This document shows, in pieces, positions 9,323 to 19,085 of a stretch of DNA of 23,970 bases. Position 1 is the first letter of the stretch. Every line of letters begins with the position of its first letter. Source of the stretch: Botryllus schlosseri (taxonomy: Eukaryota; Chordata; Ascidiacea; Stolidobranchia; Styelidae). The stretch spans positions 1 through 23,970 of the forward strand of contig ATSW01064727.1 of assembly GCA_000444245.1 (NCBI GenBank). Direction: 5' to 3'. A program made the position numbers and the translations under genes. The notes under the pieces are model-generated. The model worked only from the letters and a program-made list of their open reading frames with translations, was not told where the DNA came from and did not search any database.

Positions 9323-9869
9323 ATCTAGTACAGTGCTCTTCAACCGGGGTTGTCGTACACCCTAGGGTGTACCAGAATTTTCAAAGGGTGTACCACTCGG
9401 ATGGGGTGTACAGGGGTGTACCAGATCCACATTATGATGAACCGATGAGACGATGACTATAGCTATCACAATAAATACGCCAGTTTATGCTTCAAAACAG
9501 ATTGACTGGATGTGTAATATCGTACAATGTGATGTCATAAGCAAATGTTTCTAATCATTCAACCTTTGGTAATGGACTTATTACTTCCTTTCCGAGTAGA
9601 GCAGGGTGGAGTTAGCATGTGTTCAGCTTGCGATATCTGTCTGATGATTCTCGAGGAAACCACCGCTAAATCTCGGATATTTTGAATTTGTGCTTCCTGC
9701 GGCCAGCTTATGAATAGTGCAGAATACATAGCCTACTTACGCAGCCACGGGGTCGAGTTTACGAACCACTGCGTTGGATGGTGGTCCAGTAACCTCGAGC
9801 CCTTATTCGTATTATCATTTACTATGCGTTGCAGCCTTGCTCAAATGTCCATCCTTATTTCGGCTACGT

Positions 9870-9978
9870 CAGGGGTGCTCAACCGGCGGACGTACGGCCT
9901 CATTCAGCCGCATAACCATAATTTGGCGATCTTCTTCACATATTTAAATTAGCGTGTGTTGGCGACCGTCATTATGTA
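9870..9978. mobile_element. hAT-A terminus fragment inside the hAT at 9331
   Basis: CAGGGGTGCTCAACCGGCGG is followed by CGGCC, AAATTAGCGTGTGTTGGCG and ACCGTC. This is the same order and spacing as the hAT-A terminus at 2259, where AATTAGTGTGTGTTGGCGGC follows the end by a similar distance. Only about 110 bp is recognisable. Confidence 0.6.
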
Positions 9979-10030
9979 ACCAATTGTTGCTGGTTCTAGT
10001 CTCGGCTCTGCCATGTTTCTAACTTTCTAT

Positions 10031-10115
10031 GTGTCGGAGGTTTATCTAGGCTCCTCGTCGCCGACCCCCTGTTAACGTAGCGTCTTGAAAAGCCCAGAAG
10101 AAGAGTTAAACGAGC
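10031..10115 (+). repeat. SINE body fragment
   Basis: GTCGGAGGTTTATCTAGGCTCC, and 50 bp later AAAAGCCCAGAAGAAGA, parallel the SINE copy at 18905-19085 (GCCGGAGGCTTATCTGGGCC, then AAAAAGCCCAGAAAAAGA). The pol III promoter head is missing, so this is a 5'-truncated copy. Confidence 0.5.
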
Positions 10116-10766
10116 TTCAAAGTCAGCAGCAAAGTCCTGAAAGTGCACGCACGTTAGCGAGAGAGAATGAAGAATGGGAGTGCGCGTGCAAGCAAAAGTC
10201 GTCCTCATTACCCAAAGCAAAAATACTAAACTTCAGGAAATGCACCGCCGTGGCGCACAAATTCTAAACAGGCGATTATTACCACTGTTATTGATGTGTA
10301 ATAAAATATTATTAATAACAATACAAACAATCCTGGTGGGAGGCCAAGAAATAACAACATGCAACTAAGTGATTAATAGGAACCGCAAGATGCATAATCA
10401 TTAATATTGTACCCAATATTTTCGGAAACACCCTTCATCATCTCTACGGGTTAATCTGAGCACGTGAGTTGAGAATTAATAAATTTTTGACAATAATATG
10501 TGAAACTACCAACATTTTCGATGAAATCCATTCAAGGGGCAAAATATTCGCGCTCTGCGCGACTACACACATAATCCGAGTGATTTTTCTTGACATTTAT
10601 ACTCGCGAATCCCCGTGGGAATCGGGACGTGTTGTATATGTAATCAAAATGCGGCTTTCGGCGTTATTGGTGTATTATACGGTCAGGGGTGTACGAGTTT
10701 TGAGAAAATGTTAAAAGGGTGTACCACGACGAAAAAGGTTGAAGAGCACTGATCTAGTAGATAGGC

Positions 10767-10925
10767 AGAGGTGGTCAAAGTAGTCAAAAAAGTTACTACT
10801 CAAGTACAAGTAGAAGTAACGACGGACAAATCTAGTCAAGTACCAGTAGAAGTAAGCAACCTCATGAGCAACCTCAAACTACTTGAGGTAGAATTGAATG
10901 ACTTTAAATCTACTCAAGAAAGTAG
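10767..10925. mobile_element. Tol2-like hAT terminus
   Basis: The sequence starts CAGAGGTGGTCAAAGTAGTC and is followed by repeated TACTCAAGTACAAGTAGAAG and GTCAAGTACCAGTAGAAGTA motifs. Termini of the form CAGAGGTGGGTAAAGTA with AAGTA/TACTT subterminal repeats are typical of Tol2/Ac-type hAT families. No matching right end was found, and the end begins 8 bases after the duplication of the preceding element. Confidence 0.6.
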
Positions 10926-11079
10926 GTAGTGGTGAAAACGATCGTAATTCGTTCGCATTGATTGTCAAAAGCTGTAAATTGTGCTATGCGAAAGGTGCAG
11001 AGCTTGATTCATATTGATGCGCATTAGGAGGTATCAAATTTTCGACTGCATATGCGTTCGTCTGCATGGGGTGATGAAA

Positions 11080-11500
11080 ATGATAGTGTTGATATGGAAA
11101 TGCGATACTAATCCTCTGTTTACTCGAGCAGTAAGTTTTAGAAAATATCATGGAATGGCGCCCTTCCCCATATTACAAGTTGAAAGATATTGGAGTCACC
11201 CAAACGTAGCAGACTGAACTAAAAAAAAACTTCGTTCGTGACACTCAAACATAATTTGTCATTTCCTCACATGCGCATCATTTCCTCCGTAGGTGCGCCC
11301 GGGTGCATTTCTACTGTGGGGCTAAGATTGGCAGGACGGGACTATTACCCACGCCTATTCAGTGCGGCTATGCACAATGGAAAATTAGACATATTCCAAT
11401 AGGAAGTTTAGGCCAGGGTCTTTTATTTGGTAGCACAATTCGTTGACCCAATATTTTTGGCAACATCAAATCACGAGGCGCGAAGAAAATTTCCAATTTC
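11080..11500. mobile_element. Diverged hAT-A-related copy
   Basis: Landmarks shared with other hAT-A copies occur in the same order: CACCCAAACGTA..., then CTACTGTGGGGCTAAGATTGGCAGG (compare CTGTGGGGCTCAGATTG near 14980 and CTGTGGGGCACAGATTGCCAGG near 22694), then GGCGCGAAGAAAATTTCCAATTTCATTAAA. The copy is old. Its boundaries are approximate and no terminus is visible. Confidence 0.5.
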
Positions 11501-11672
11501 ATTAAACATCTGTATAGATATATTGTATCTTTAGGTCGATTTACCAAATAATTGTTGGAACCCAATCGGGGGGGTTTGGGGTGAGTAGTATATATGATCG
11601 CACAGCCGGTGACATTGCTCTTATGGGCGCGGCGGCATGGTGCCGTAAAAATCGTGGTGCCTTGGTGAACCT

Positions 11673-11950
11673 TTTGACCCCCCTTATCGCTCGCACGCGG
11701 CTATTATATCTTATGAGCCCTCTCGCACGGTAGCCCTTTTCGGTATAGGGATCGCTCGCACGCGGCTTCGAAAACCCGTGTTCGCACGACCACCCCACCC
11801 CATTTGACCCCTTATTGCTTGCATGCGGCAATTGTGTCTTGTGGTCGTATGGTAACCCTTTTCAGGTATAGCACCGGCTCGCACGCGGCTTCGAAAACTC
11901 GTGTTGACCTTCGGGTATGGGCATCTCTCGTGTGGTGTCTTATGGCTGCG
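11673..11950. repeat. GC-rich tandem repeat, period about 130 bp
   Basis: Two full units begin TTTGACCCCCTTATCG-like (11673) and TTTGACCCCTTATTGC (11803). Each carries GCTCGCACGCGGCTTCGAAAAC and a CCTTTTC-GGTATAG box, and a partial third unit starts near 11903 (GTTGACCTTCGGGTATGG). Composition is distinctly richer in G+C than the surroundings. The preceding 100 bp (CGGCGGCATGGTGCC) may be a further degenerate unit. The minus-strand frame at 11541-11831 is a by-product. Confidence 0.75.
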
Positions 11951-12455
11951 GCGTAATCGTGCTGAATATGTATCAGTTATGGTAAATAGTCACGTGATTG
12001 GTCCTAAGTTAATGTGTATAATCCAAATTAATATATATGACCGATTCGATTTAATCCTAACGTTTGAGTAACGTTGAGTATAGCGATGTAGCGATGGAAT
12101 ATGGAATGGACGATTCTCACCGCTTTAGCGCCCCATATGGAGGGATGGCGGTCGTAATTTTGCCTCCATAAGGCTACCATTGTGTACTGATATATTGGCG
12201 TTGTTTTTTCCTTTATGGCGACTCGTTACTGCGAATGCATGAGTTTTTGGGTATTGCAACACTACTGATCCGTGATTTATGTCATTGCTAGCGAAATCCA
12301 TACCCTACTTCTTCATCATAGCTGTTTGAGAAGCCGTGACGTGAGACTGTATTTTTGCTCTGAAATGCTGCAAACATTGTCTTCTGATGTCACTAGTAAC
12401 AGGAACTATTTAGTATTTACACAGTAATCTAGAGTATCGAGCTTGTATTTTCTGA
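11951..12455. other. No gene recognised
   Basis: AT-rich sequence upstream of the SWIM/YqaJ remnant. I see no TIR pair, RNA gene, or convincing ORF. It could hold the missing 5' part of that remnant. Confidence 0.4.
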
Positions 12456-12459
12456 GTAT

Positions 12460-14385
12460 TTGACGGGTCTACCAGAGTTTAGTTTTGCCGATGTAGACAG
12501 CATTGCCAGTGAGTCGAGGAGTATTGGAAATAACAAAGACAAAGGTTATAAATTATTCGCTGAATCTAACATAAGAGATTTTGGTGTTTGTTGTAATTTT
12601 TTACTACCAGAGGTCCTTGATAGATTTATTCAAGCACTCAAATTATAGGCCCCTAACTGGATTTGAGAATTAGACGCAGTGACTTTGCAAGTATCATCAG
12701 TAAACAGGGGTATCGGTGGGAATTCCGGTACTTTGGGCGTGATATATTTGGTTTGCCAGCCAAGACAGCTCCTAGCGTCACACCAGTCTTCTGTGAGTGG
12801 TATCTTTGGTGTGCATGAGACACCATTTCCATATTGGGTGATGAGTTTGAGCATGTCAGTATATCTACAGTGTTGAGCGATAGTACTTTGCAGGCGCTCT
12901 GATGTGTACGCTAGTTATATAATCCTAAATACAATAATTTTTATTTGAATATTTATTAAATTATATGTCTCCAGCATGCCACGACACAGCAATGTTCTAC
13001 GTGCAGGCGAAGATCGAGCTATCATACTATGTCCAGAAACACCCCTCTTCAGAGCTTGAAATTGACCATCAATTGACAACCAGGTACAAAACTTTTGAAT
13101 ATTACTTAGACATGTCCTGCTGGTGAGGGAAGTTGCACCCATTTTTTGGGTTACTTTATCAAGTTGCTCATTTTTCAACCCTCAAATGCCCTAAGGTCCC
13201 GAAAACAAAAAGCTGCACATCACAGCCACGTACAGTCATGGCACACGCCTCGTCAGGATGAGTTTATTTTTTGACCAATCCAAGAAGTAGTTGTTAAAAA
13301 TCCCATTTTTGAGTCTGCTTCCGCAATTCATATAAAGCATGTGAAGTAAGCCGGTGGCAAGATTTTTCTGGGTTTAATTTTTCTCCCTACTTTCCCCAAC
13401 TTCTCACCATTTTGTCAAACCCTTTTATTGATGTCCCACTTGTCCCTTCCAGATTTGGTAATGTTCCCAAAGGTAGCATCCTCTCATACCAACAACCTCC
13501 TTCCGCCATTGATATTTCAGAATATTTTCTCAAGTTACCAATAACCAATTTGCACGATAATTGTGATTTTCCTCTCCCTTCTCTCAAGCAGGATATTGTG
13601 CACCTATCACTTAAAGTCACGTCATTTGATGCTAGCATGGTCGAGAAGGATACTAGACTGCAAAGTGCGTCTGACTTGTGGCACCGCCTCCGAAAATTTA
13701 GACTAACGGCGTCCAACTCTGGACGTATATGCAAAAGACTAGGTGATCATGACAAACTATCCAGTGACCTTCTTGCGTCAAAGCATGTCATGACAAGTGC
13801 AATGAAATGGGGTCTAGAGTTAGAGAGTGAAGCTGCACCAGCATATATGGAACATTATGGTGTCACATGTTCGACATGTGGTCTAGTTATTTCACCATCC
13901 TATCCGTGGCTTGCTTACAGTCCTGATAGAAAAGTGATTGACAATTTTGCACATGATAAGTATACGGCTTGGTTGAAATTGAATGCCCAACGAAGGAAAT
14001 TAGTAATTTATCTTACATGCAAAGAGCACATGGCCACTATTTTTTCAGAGAGAATGACAATTACTTTTATCAGGTCATGGGCCAACTAGCTGTTACAGGA
14101 CTGGCATGGTGATTTCGTGGTTTACACACCTTCAAAAGGGGTTTATATAAACCGTATTCGTGCTGATGAGAATTTATTCAAAGAAATATTCTCGACGCTG
14201 GAAGCATTTTATTTCCATTTTTTTGCCTCTCGCTGCGGTCAATGCTTGATATTGTCAAAACACAAATTTGTGCTGCAGTATTTTATGTTCCAGGTGCAGA
14301 TGTGCATCATCGACCAACCACAACGCCAAGAACCATCAATGATTGACGAGGATATTTCGAAATCTGATGATCTCAAAAGCTAGAA
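12460..14385 (+). pseudogene. Decayed SWIM zinc finger / YqaJ exonuclease-type gene
   Basis: Three separated pieces lie in order on the + strand. The N-terminal piece (12460-12648) reads LPEFSFADVDSIASESRSIG and KGYKLFAESNIRDF, the pattern opening many animal multicopy SWIM/YqaJ proteins. A SWIM-adjacent piece (about 12990-13260) has LLYQVAHFSTLKCPKVPKTK followed by SCTSQP, typical of the region after the SWIM CxH ligands. A YqaJ-type piece (13412 to about 14383) has W90, RLTAS at 97-101, MKWGLELESEAAPAY at 131-145 and PWLAYSPD at 165-172, matching the family order W..R..RITAS / WG...E..A...Y / PWL..SPDG. YqaJ domains share the phage lambda exonuclease fold. The locus is broken in several places and is treated as a fossil. 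Whether it is host-derived, transposon-borne or virus-derived cannot be told here. Confidence 0.75.
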
Positions 14386-14402
14386 CTGTCACTGACACCT
14401 AG

Positions 14403-14513
14403 CCAACTAGTAAACAGCCTGAATTATTAGAGTTTTTCGTTGATATTTCTGGGATTATCCTTGATTGTGGGAATATCAACAAAAACTCCAAAAACTTCGC
14501 TTCTACTAGTTGG
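14403..14513. repeat. Imperfect palindrome (nested inverted repeats)
   Basis: Outer arms CCAACTAGTA (14403-14412) and TACTAGTTGG (14504-14513) are exact inverses. Inner arms GAGTTTTTCGTTGATATTTC (14430-14449) and GAATATCAACAAAAACTC (14471-14488) pair with few mismatches, leaving a loop of about 21 bases. Such a foldback may be a small foldback element or the scar of an inverted duplication. The overlapping minus-strand frame at 14427-14624 is probably not a gene. Confidence 0.75.
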
Positions 14514-14549
14514 AATTGAGTCAAATTTGTTCTGCATCGTCTCTGAAAT

Positions 14550-14612
14550 AACCCCATGAAATTTTTGAGCTGTCTTCAGAGTCTGAAGACAGCTAAAAAA
14601 TTTCATGGGGTT
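14550..14612. repeat. Near-perfect palindrome, arms about 30 bp
   Basis: AACCCCATGAAATTTTTGAG continues to CTGTCTTCAGA, is separated by one base, and is mirrored by TCTGAAGACAGCTAAAAAAT then TTCATGGGGTT. Only a couple of positions near the poly-A/T stretch fail to pair. The near-zero loop means a long hairpin would form in RNA or a cruciform in DNA. Confidence 0.85.
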
Positions 14613-14617
14613 AACAG

Positions 14618-15210
14618 TGGTCATGTTATAGATAATGACTGGAACAGGTTATTGTCGCGCAATGCGGGAAAATTTTTTCAAATTCACGAATGAATTTCGT
14701 CATTAATATTCGTATTTTCACATATTACTATCAAATACTCATCCTTTCTTGACCAAAGTGATCAGATTCGTCAGTAATGTTGACGGAGGGAGTGTTTTCG
14801 AAAATTTAGAGCAGATGATGCATCGAGTGAGCCTATTGTTAATATTGTCACTTTTTGGCGTGTTGTTATGGAATCTCTCAAACGTACCAGAAACAAATTT
14901 CTTTCGTGAGGAGTGCACGATTCCAAATTGTTGTTTCGATATGGGGTGCATCATTTTCGTCCGCTGTTCGCATATACTGTGGGGCTCAGATTGCAAAGCA
15001 CACTACGACTATATCAAAATCGAAAAATGAAGTCACATTAAATCGCGCCTAGCGTGAAGAAAATTTCAAGTTTAAATAAAATATCTTAAAAATTCGAGAG
15101 TCAGTTCGTAAATTCAATTTTCCTCACGACGGCCGCCAACACATACTAATTGTATTACGTGTCCACGGCCGCATAAATTTCCTTCTACGGCCGCAGGTTG
15201 GCCACTGCTG
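14618..15210. mobile_element. hAT-A family copy with right terminus
   Basis: The copy parallels 3790-4405 along its length and ends, read inward from 15210, CAGCAGTGGCCAACCTGCGG with the CGGCCGCCAACACATACTAATT box inside. The left terminus is missing or unrecognised. The frames at 14749-15052 lie in the repeat and are not supported as genes. Confidence 0.75.
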
Positions 15211-15261
15211 TACTATTGAGTGAAATTCCGAGGGTTTTATCCGTAATTAGATATGTTTATG

Positions 15262-15866
15262 GTATTCAGTTGATTTTACGGTAGTATCTGCTGAGTGCTG
15301 AGTCGAGGAAAAATTGACTGGCCCAGATAGGTCAATTTTGCCCCGAAGGCCGTGGATTAATCGACCGCGCCAACTGGAATAAAATTCCTTTTTTTGACAA
15401 TATCCAGAGATGAAGCGTTTTGGAGTAGGACCAAGTAACTTGTCAAGCTATTTTGCTCATTCCCCAGTACTACCAGCCGGGAGACGTAGGCTACTACGTG
15501 TACACTGTACAATGCTCCGCACGAAAGCACCTGACTACAGCGATACCTGGCCAATGGCCATCCACAACATTAATGAATCGAGAACGAATGATCGTACGGA
15601 TTGCCCGGTTTAGCGAGTCAGCTCGTACTCTGCAAGTCGCTAACATGTCGTCACCGAAGAGAGCTTGAACTTTAGGTCAATTCGAACATGTTTCCGGGCC
15701 TAATCTTACCTCACGAAGTTCTGCATCAGTTAAGAATTTTTCGTTTCTTTATTTTACCAATGGACAAGCCTTCAACATCTTGCCTCTTGTAGTTAAGGTA
15801 TAACATCTTAATTTACCTCGCGGACCGGTAGAAATGTCGTCGCGGACCGGCGGTTGAGAACCACTG
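15262..15866. mobile_element. hAT-C family, right part
   Basis: The right end, inward, reads CAGTGGTTCTCAACCGCCGG followed by a GGTCCGCGA box, matching the left end of the element at 20618 (CAGTGGTTCTCAACCTTTTT, CTCGCGGACCGG). Interior landmarks shared with 20800-21050 and 22056-22115 are GCTGAGTCGAGG, CCGAAGGCC, GAAGCGTTTTGGAGT / AAGCGTTTCGGAGTCG, CACCTGACT-CAGC-ATACCTGGCC. The left end is missing, and the block abuts the end of a hAT-A copy at 15210. Confidence 0.75.
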
Positions 15867-16103
15867 TAATCTAGATCCTCGAGTTAGAGGATGTGGCTTG
15901 GACAATTGACATGAACCGAAAAAGAGTTGTTCGAGACCTGGCAAAATGATTATTTTCAAATATGGAACCAAGCTCCCATGATTAGTCTACTGGTAACCTA
16001 TAATCGAACACTGGATTGGATTGATTAGAATTGTAAAGTTGGTTAGTATAATTAGGTATACTCCATACACACTGAATGTCTCTTATCTTCCCTTGATTTT
16101 TAG
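15867..16103 (+). other. Intronic sequence before the cysteine-rich exon
   Basis: This 237 bp holds no repeat hallmark. It ends in a good acceptor tract, TCTTATCTTCCCTTGATTTTTAG (16081-16103), so it is best read as the last part of an intron of the gene whose exon starts at 16104. Confidence 0.4.
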
Positions 16104-16322
16104 GAATTTTCGATGCAGAATCGACTATCTCGGTACCATATCTAATTCACCAGCCAGCATTATTTTTGATGGATCATGCCGGTGTTCTCCAGAACTTTCA
16201 AGACTCGCCTTTCGTCCGTTGCACATGCTGCATCTTGTGCGGGGCACAAGTCATGTGCGGCCCCAACTGCAAACAAGAGTCGTGATTGCCTGCCACAGGA
16301 AATCTTGAAGTGATGCTGTGAG
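16104..16322 (+). pseudogene. Unrecognised cysteine-rich host gene, exon part 1
   Basis: After the acceptor at 16101-16103 the frame starting at 16106 reads IFDAESTISVPYLIHQPALF, LMDHAGVLQNFQDSPFV, then RCTCCILCGAQVMCGPNCKQ. The cysteine spacing C-x-C-C-x2-C-x5-C-x3-C suggests a zinc-binding knuckle. One in-frame TGA (16283-16285) follows, then LPATGNLEVML to the hAT-D insertion. The same frame continues beyond the insertion at 19858. I do not recognise the protein. A vague similarity to the Cys-rich C-terminal part of UBR-type E3 ligases (LCLICG..LC) was considered and is too weak to name. With the TGA and the large insertion the gene copy looks inactive, unless the TGA is recoded or is the natural end. 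Confidence 0.5.
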
Positions 16323-16465
16323 CAGGGCATGGTATGGTATGGAACGAGAATTTTCCATACTCCATACTTGCCTTACTATCTCCATACCATACTTGCAATT
16401 TTCCATACCATACCAACATTGTTACATACAATACTTGATACATATTCCATACTTTCAAATACTTA
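16323..16465. repeat. CCATACC/GGTATGG subterminal repeats, left
   Basis: GGTATGGTATGG occurs at the edge and then, in the opposite sense, CCATACTCCATACTTGCC, CTCCATACCATACTTGC and TTCCATACCATACC. The array therefore contains both orientations of the same heptamer-like motif, giving potential hairpins. The open frames crossing it are artefacts. Confidence 0.8.
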
Positions 16466-16692
16466 CATATCATAAGTATATTTCCTTTTCTAGCACCTGT
16501 AATATTGATATTTCGGATGTCATAATTGTCTAAACTAGCCATGATGCGAATCTAATTCCTGGTAATAGTTTTACAGAGTCTGTTATGGTGAGGTTTAGTC
16601 CACGGTGGTGAGGTGTCGTGTAAGTCTACTCTACAGCTTCTGTGAGCAAAATGAGATAGTCAGCAGATTGTTATTGAGGACCGTTCATAAAA

Positions 16693-16820
16693 GGGACGGG
16701 TAACATACTGCCCGCGGGCCGGATGCGGCCCGCGACGAGATTTTGTCCGGCTCGCGGACAGTTTCCCGTCTTACATGATAATGTGGCCCGCGGCCCCAGT
16801 CAGCCGAGATTCCCCACCAC
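16693..16820. mobile_element. Small GC-rich hAT-type MITE
   Basis: GGGACGGGTAACATACTGCC with CGCGGGCCGGATGCGGCCCG on the left faces GTGGTGGGGAATCTCGGCTG with GGGGCCGCGGGCC read inward on the right. GGCCCGCG boxes near CAGGGGTGG-type ends are common in short hAT derivatives. Exact ends and the target duplication could not be fixed. Confidence 0.5.
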
Positions 16821-17858
16821 TAGCCCAAACGTAAAGTTTTTGTTGACTGCGTGTGTAATTATTTAGGTGTGCGCACTGCGCAGCGTGTGAGAGTGGACCT
16901 TACGCGTAAGTTCGTCGAAGCGAGAAGACTTGCATTATCGGCATTTATAATGTACTCAACCTTAATGAATTGATATCTTGGTAAAGTTTTGGTATCGGAC
17001 TTATGAAACGCTTTGAAATCTTAATTAAGGATTGCACCGTGAGTTAGTTGATCAGAGAGGAGCAGACATGGCGGCACCTGTATGACAATGCTGTTGTCAA
17101 ATCAACATTTTATTGTCATTATCGGCGAGAAATGACTTTGAAGTGACATTGCTGTCGATAAAATACATTCATTAAATACGATTTATTCCTTGTGTATATG
17201 CGCGAATAATGTATCCATTCAGCAATCCGGCTTGCCAAGTACCTAATTTTCCTATATCCGGCCCACTGACTGGCCAAGTTGACAGCCCCTGCTCCATAAG
17301 AATATCATCGCATTTCCGGTACATTGGCATGATGCACATGCAAGTTTGAAGTAAGTATTCGCAAAATAATTTCTAATATAGGCGCACCCATAAAATATCC
17401 CAGCTACAGGCGATCAATACTGCAGCGATCTGCGTGATTATTAGTACAGCATGTGGTTTGGGTTAGCGTGGCGATAATTTCAAACTATGTCTACTCCACT
17501 CCCTAATTTATAATCCTAATGCGAGAGCGTTTGAAATATGACCATTAAGATATCTCGGTATGCAAATAGTATATATGTGTGGAGCGGACAATGTTTCAGA
17601 AGAAATGTAATTATCAATCGCATCGAGCAATTAGTACGTTGCATCATGATTGCTTGTGAGCTGTCGTCACTCAAGGAATGAGGTATAGTTGGAGTTGCCT
17701 ACATTACCAATTATTGCGTCACATGGTAGACTATGCTCGGAGACGTCGTATCTAGACTCAATAGAATATCAGATCACTGTCGTCATTATTATATCACAAA
17801 ATCGTGTCATTCCAAGTGCTCCTAAAACCGTTGAACAAGCGGGTATTTCTACCTACAC
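16821..17858. other. hAT-D interior, mostly unassigned
   Basis: No gene is seen. At 17291 an outward hAT-like end is visible (inward CAGGGGCTGTCAACTTGGCC with GGGCCGGATATAGG). Its partner may be the GC-rich end at 16693 or may be lost. The frame at 17689-17937 runs into the next element and is not coding-like. The stretch 17292-17850 shows no repeat hallmark. Confidence 0.4.
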
Positions 17859-18019
17859 TAGGGTTGCCATACGTCCGGAATTTCCCGGACATGTCCGGAA
17901 TTTCACTGTTTTTACTGCGTCCGGGAGGAATTTCTAAAATATGCCTAAATGTCCGGAATTTTGAAGGCTTGAAGAAGTAACCTCATAAATTTTTCGTAAA
18001 GGAAAGGAAAGGACGTAGT

Positions 18020-18335
18020 TTATTTTTGTCCTTGATGTTTTTGCGGCATATACACCGACTCATGATATACATACACACGATCTGCGCATATGCATACCAT
18101 GAGTGCATGATGTGCATATGCCGCTGGACAAGGAAGTGCAGATATAGCCTTTACGACTTTCTAAGTCATGCACCACCCCTCCATGCTATCCCAGTAATGC
18201 ATGAGCGCCAATCAGGGAAGCCATGGATACCAGTGTTACTAATCAGGTCTTTGGTCTGACCCGGCCGGGAATCGAACCCACGACCTACCGATCAAGAAGC
18301 CGGACGCTTAACCATTACGCTATCTTGATCGGCAA
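18020..18335 (-). repeat. tRNA-derived SINE, copy 1
   Basis: On the minus strand a tRNA-like head carries an A box (TAGCGTAATGG, 18312-18322) and a B box (GGTTCGATTCC, 18268-18278) with ordinary tRNA spacing. Stem pairing is too poor for a working tRNA (the T stem pairs only partly), so this is a SINE head or tRNA pseudogene. The body toward 18020 (GGCTTCCCTGATTGGC and beyond) is not assigned to a known SINE tail, and its end is approximate. Confidence 0.65.
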
Positions 18336-18904
18336 ATTAACATAAATAAGATTGTTTTGGGGCAGATTTAGGAAATTTTTCTTCACGCTGCGCGCGATTT
18401 AGTATCATATATATTCGTTTTAATATGGAGACTGCCACCCTCGCAAAAACTGCAATAAAAAAATAGCATTTATTCACAGAAATAGGTAATCGCAATTACA
18501 AGGTAACGGTATATTCATGGAGTCGGTTGAGGCTGTTTGGTTGCTTTATTCAACGATAGTTTGCCTTTATCCTGGGGTTTTCGAAGGCGTTGAACGTAAT
18601 CAGCTTACAAAATAGGCTGTGAGTAAGTCTGGGGAAATTTGCCGACCTTTAATCAGTAATCAGCAGGGCCACGGAAAGTTGGAAATGAAGTCGCGACCAT
18701 AAAAGGATGGAAACCACAGGATGTGCGGTGTTTATGTAGCTCAGCGGTGCAGTGCATCTTATCGGTGTGACATGTTGCATTTTCGAACTCATCATCCTCC
18801 ACCAGCTCTACCGCTAACTCTGATCAATGTGGGCGGAGAGAGGATCAACATTATTTAGTAATATATGGAAGAACCAAGATTATTGACATAATTCCACAAT
18901 AAGC

Positions 18905-19085
18905 GGGGGAGATAGCGTAGTGGTGACGATAAGGGCACACTAATCGGCCGGCCCGATAAGATTCCCGCCGGAGGCTTATCTGGGCCCCTCTTTCCCCGCA
19001 GTAAAAAGCCCAGAAAAAGATCCGACGAAAGAAAGCACTCACAAGGAATAAAAGCAACTAGAAGGGCCGCGGCTTCACAAAATAT
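18905..19085 (+). repeat. tRNA-derived SINE, copy 2
   Basis: GATAGCGTAGTGGTGACG resembles the A box of copy 1, and CGATAAGATTCCCGCCGG is a degraded B box about 35 bases downstream. The body, CCGGAGGCTTATCTGGGCC and AAAAAGCCCAGAAAAAGA, is shared with the fragment at 10031-10115. It lies in the opposite orientation to copy 1. Confidence 0.55.

Larger units (their letters stand above)
9331..10751. mobile_element. hAT element with perfect 8-bp target duplication
   Basis: Both ends read CAGTGCTCTTCAACC inward, followed by GTCGTACACCCT on the left and GTCGTGGTACACCC on the right. GGTGTAC motifs repeat several times inside both ends. The flanking 8-mers are identical, ATCTAGTA (9323-9330 and 10752-10759). 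Length is 1421 bp with no transposase. It contains a hAT-A terminus fragment (9870-9978) and a SINE-like fragment (10031-10115), so older repeats were captured or later inserted. The identical duplication suggests a relatively recent insertion. Confidence 0.9.

Noticed and set aside
12630-12876. Minus-strand frame with LLxx...WxxxKYITPKVP-like text, suggestive of an inverted SWIM-region segment
   Set aside because: The forward strand already has the SWIM-adjacent region in the right place at about 12990-13260, and the minus-strand resemblance is weak.
18255-18331. Functional tRNA gene on the minus strand
   Set aside because: A and B boxes are good, but the acceptor and T stems pair poorly and the sequence continues into a repeat body, so a SINE head fits better.
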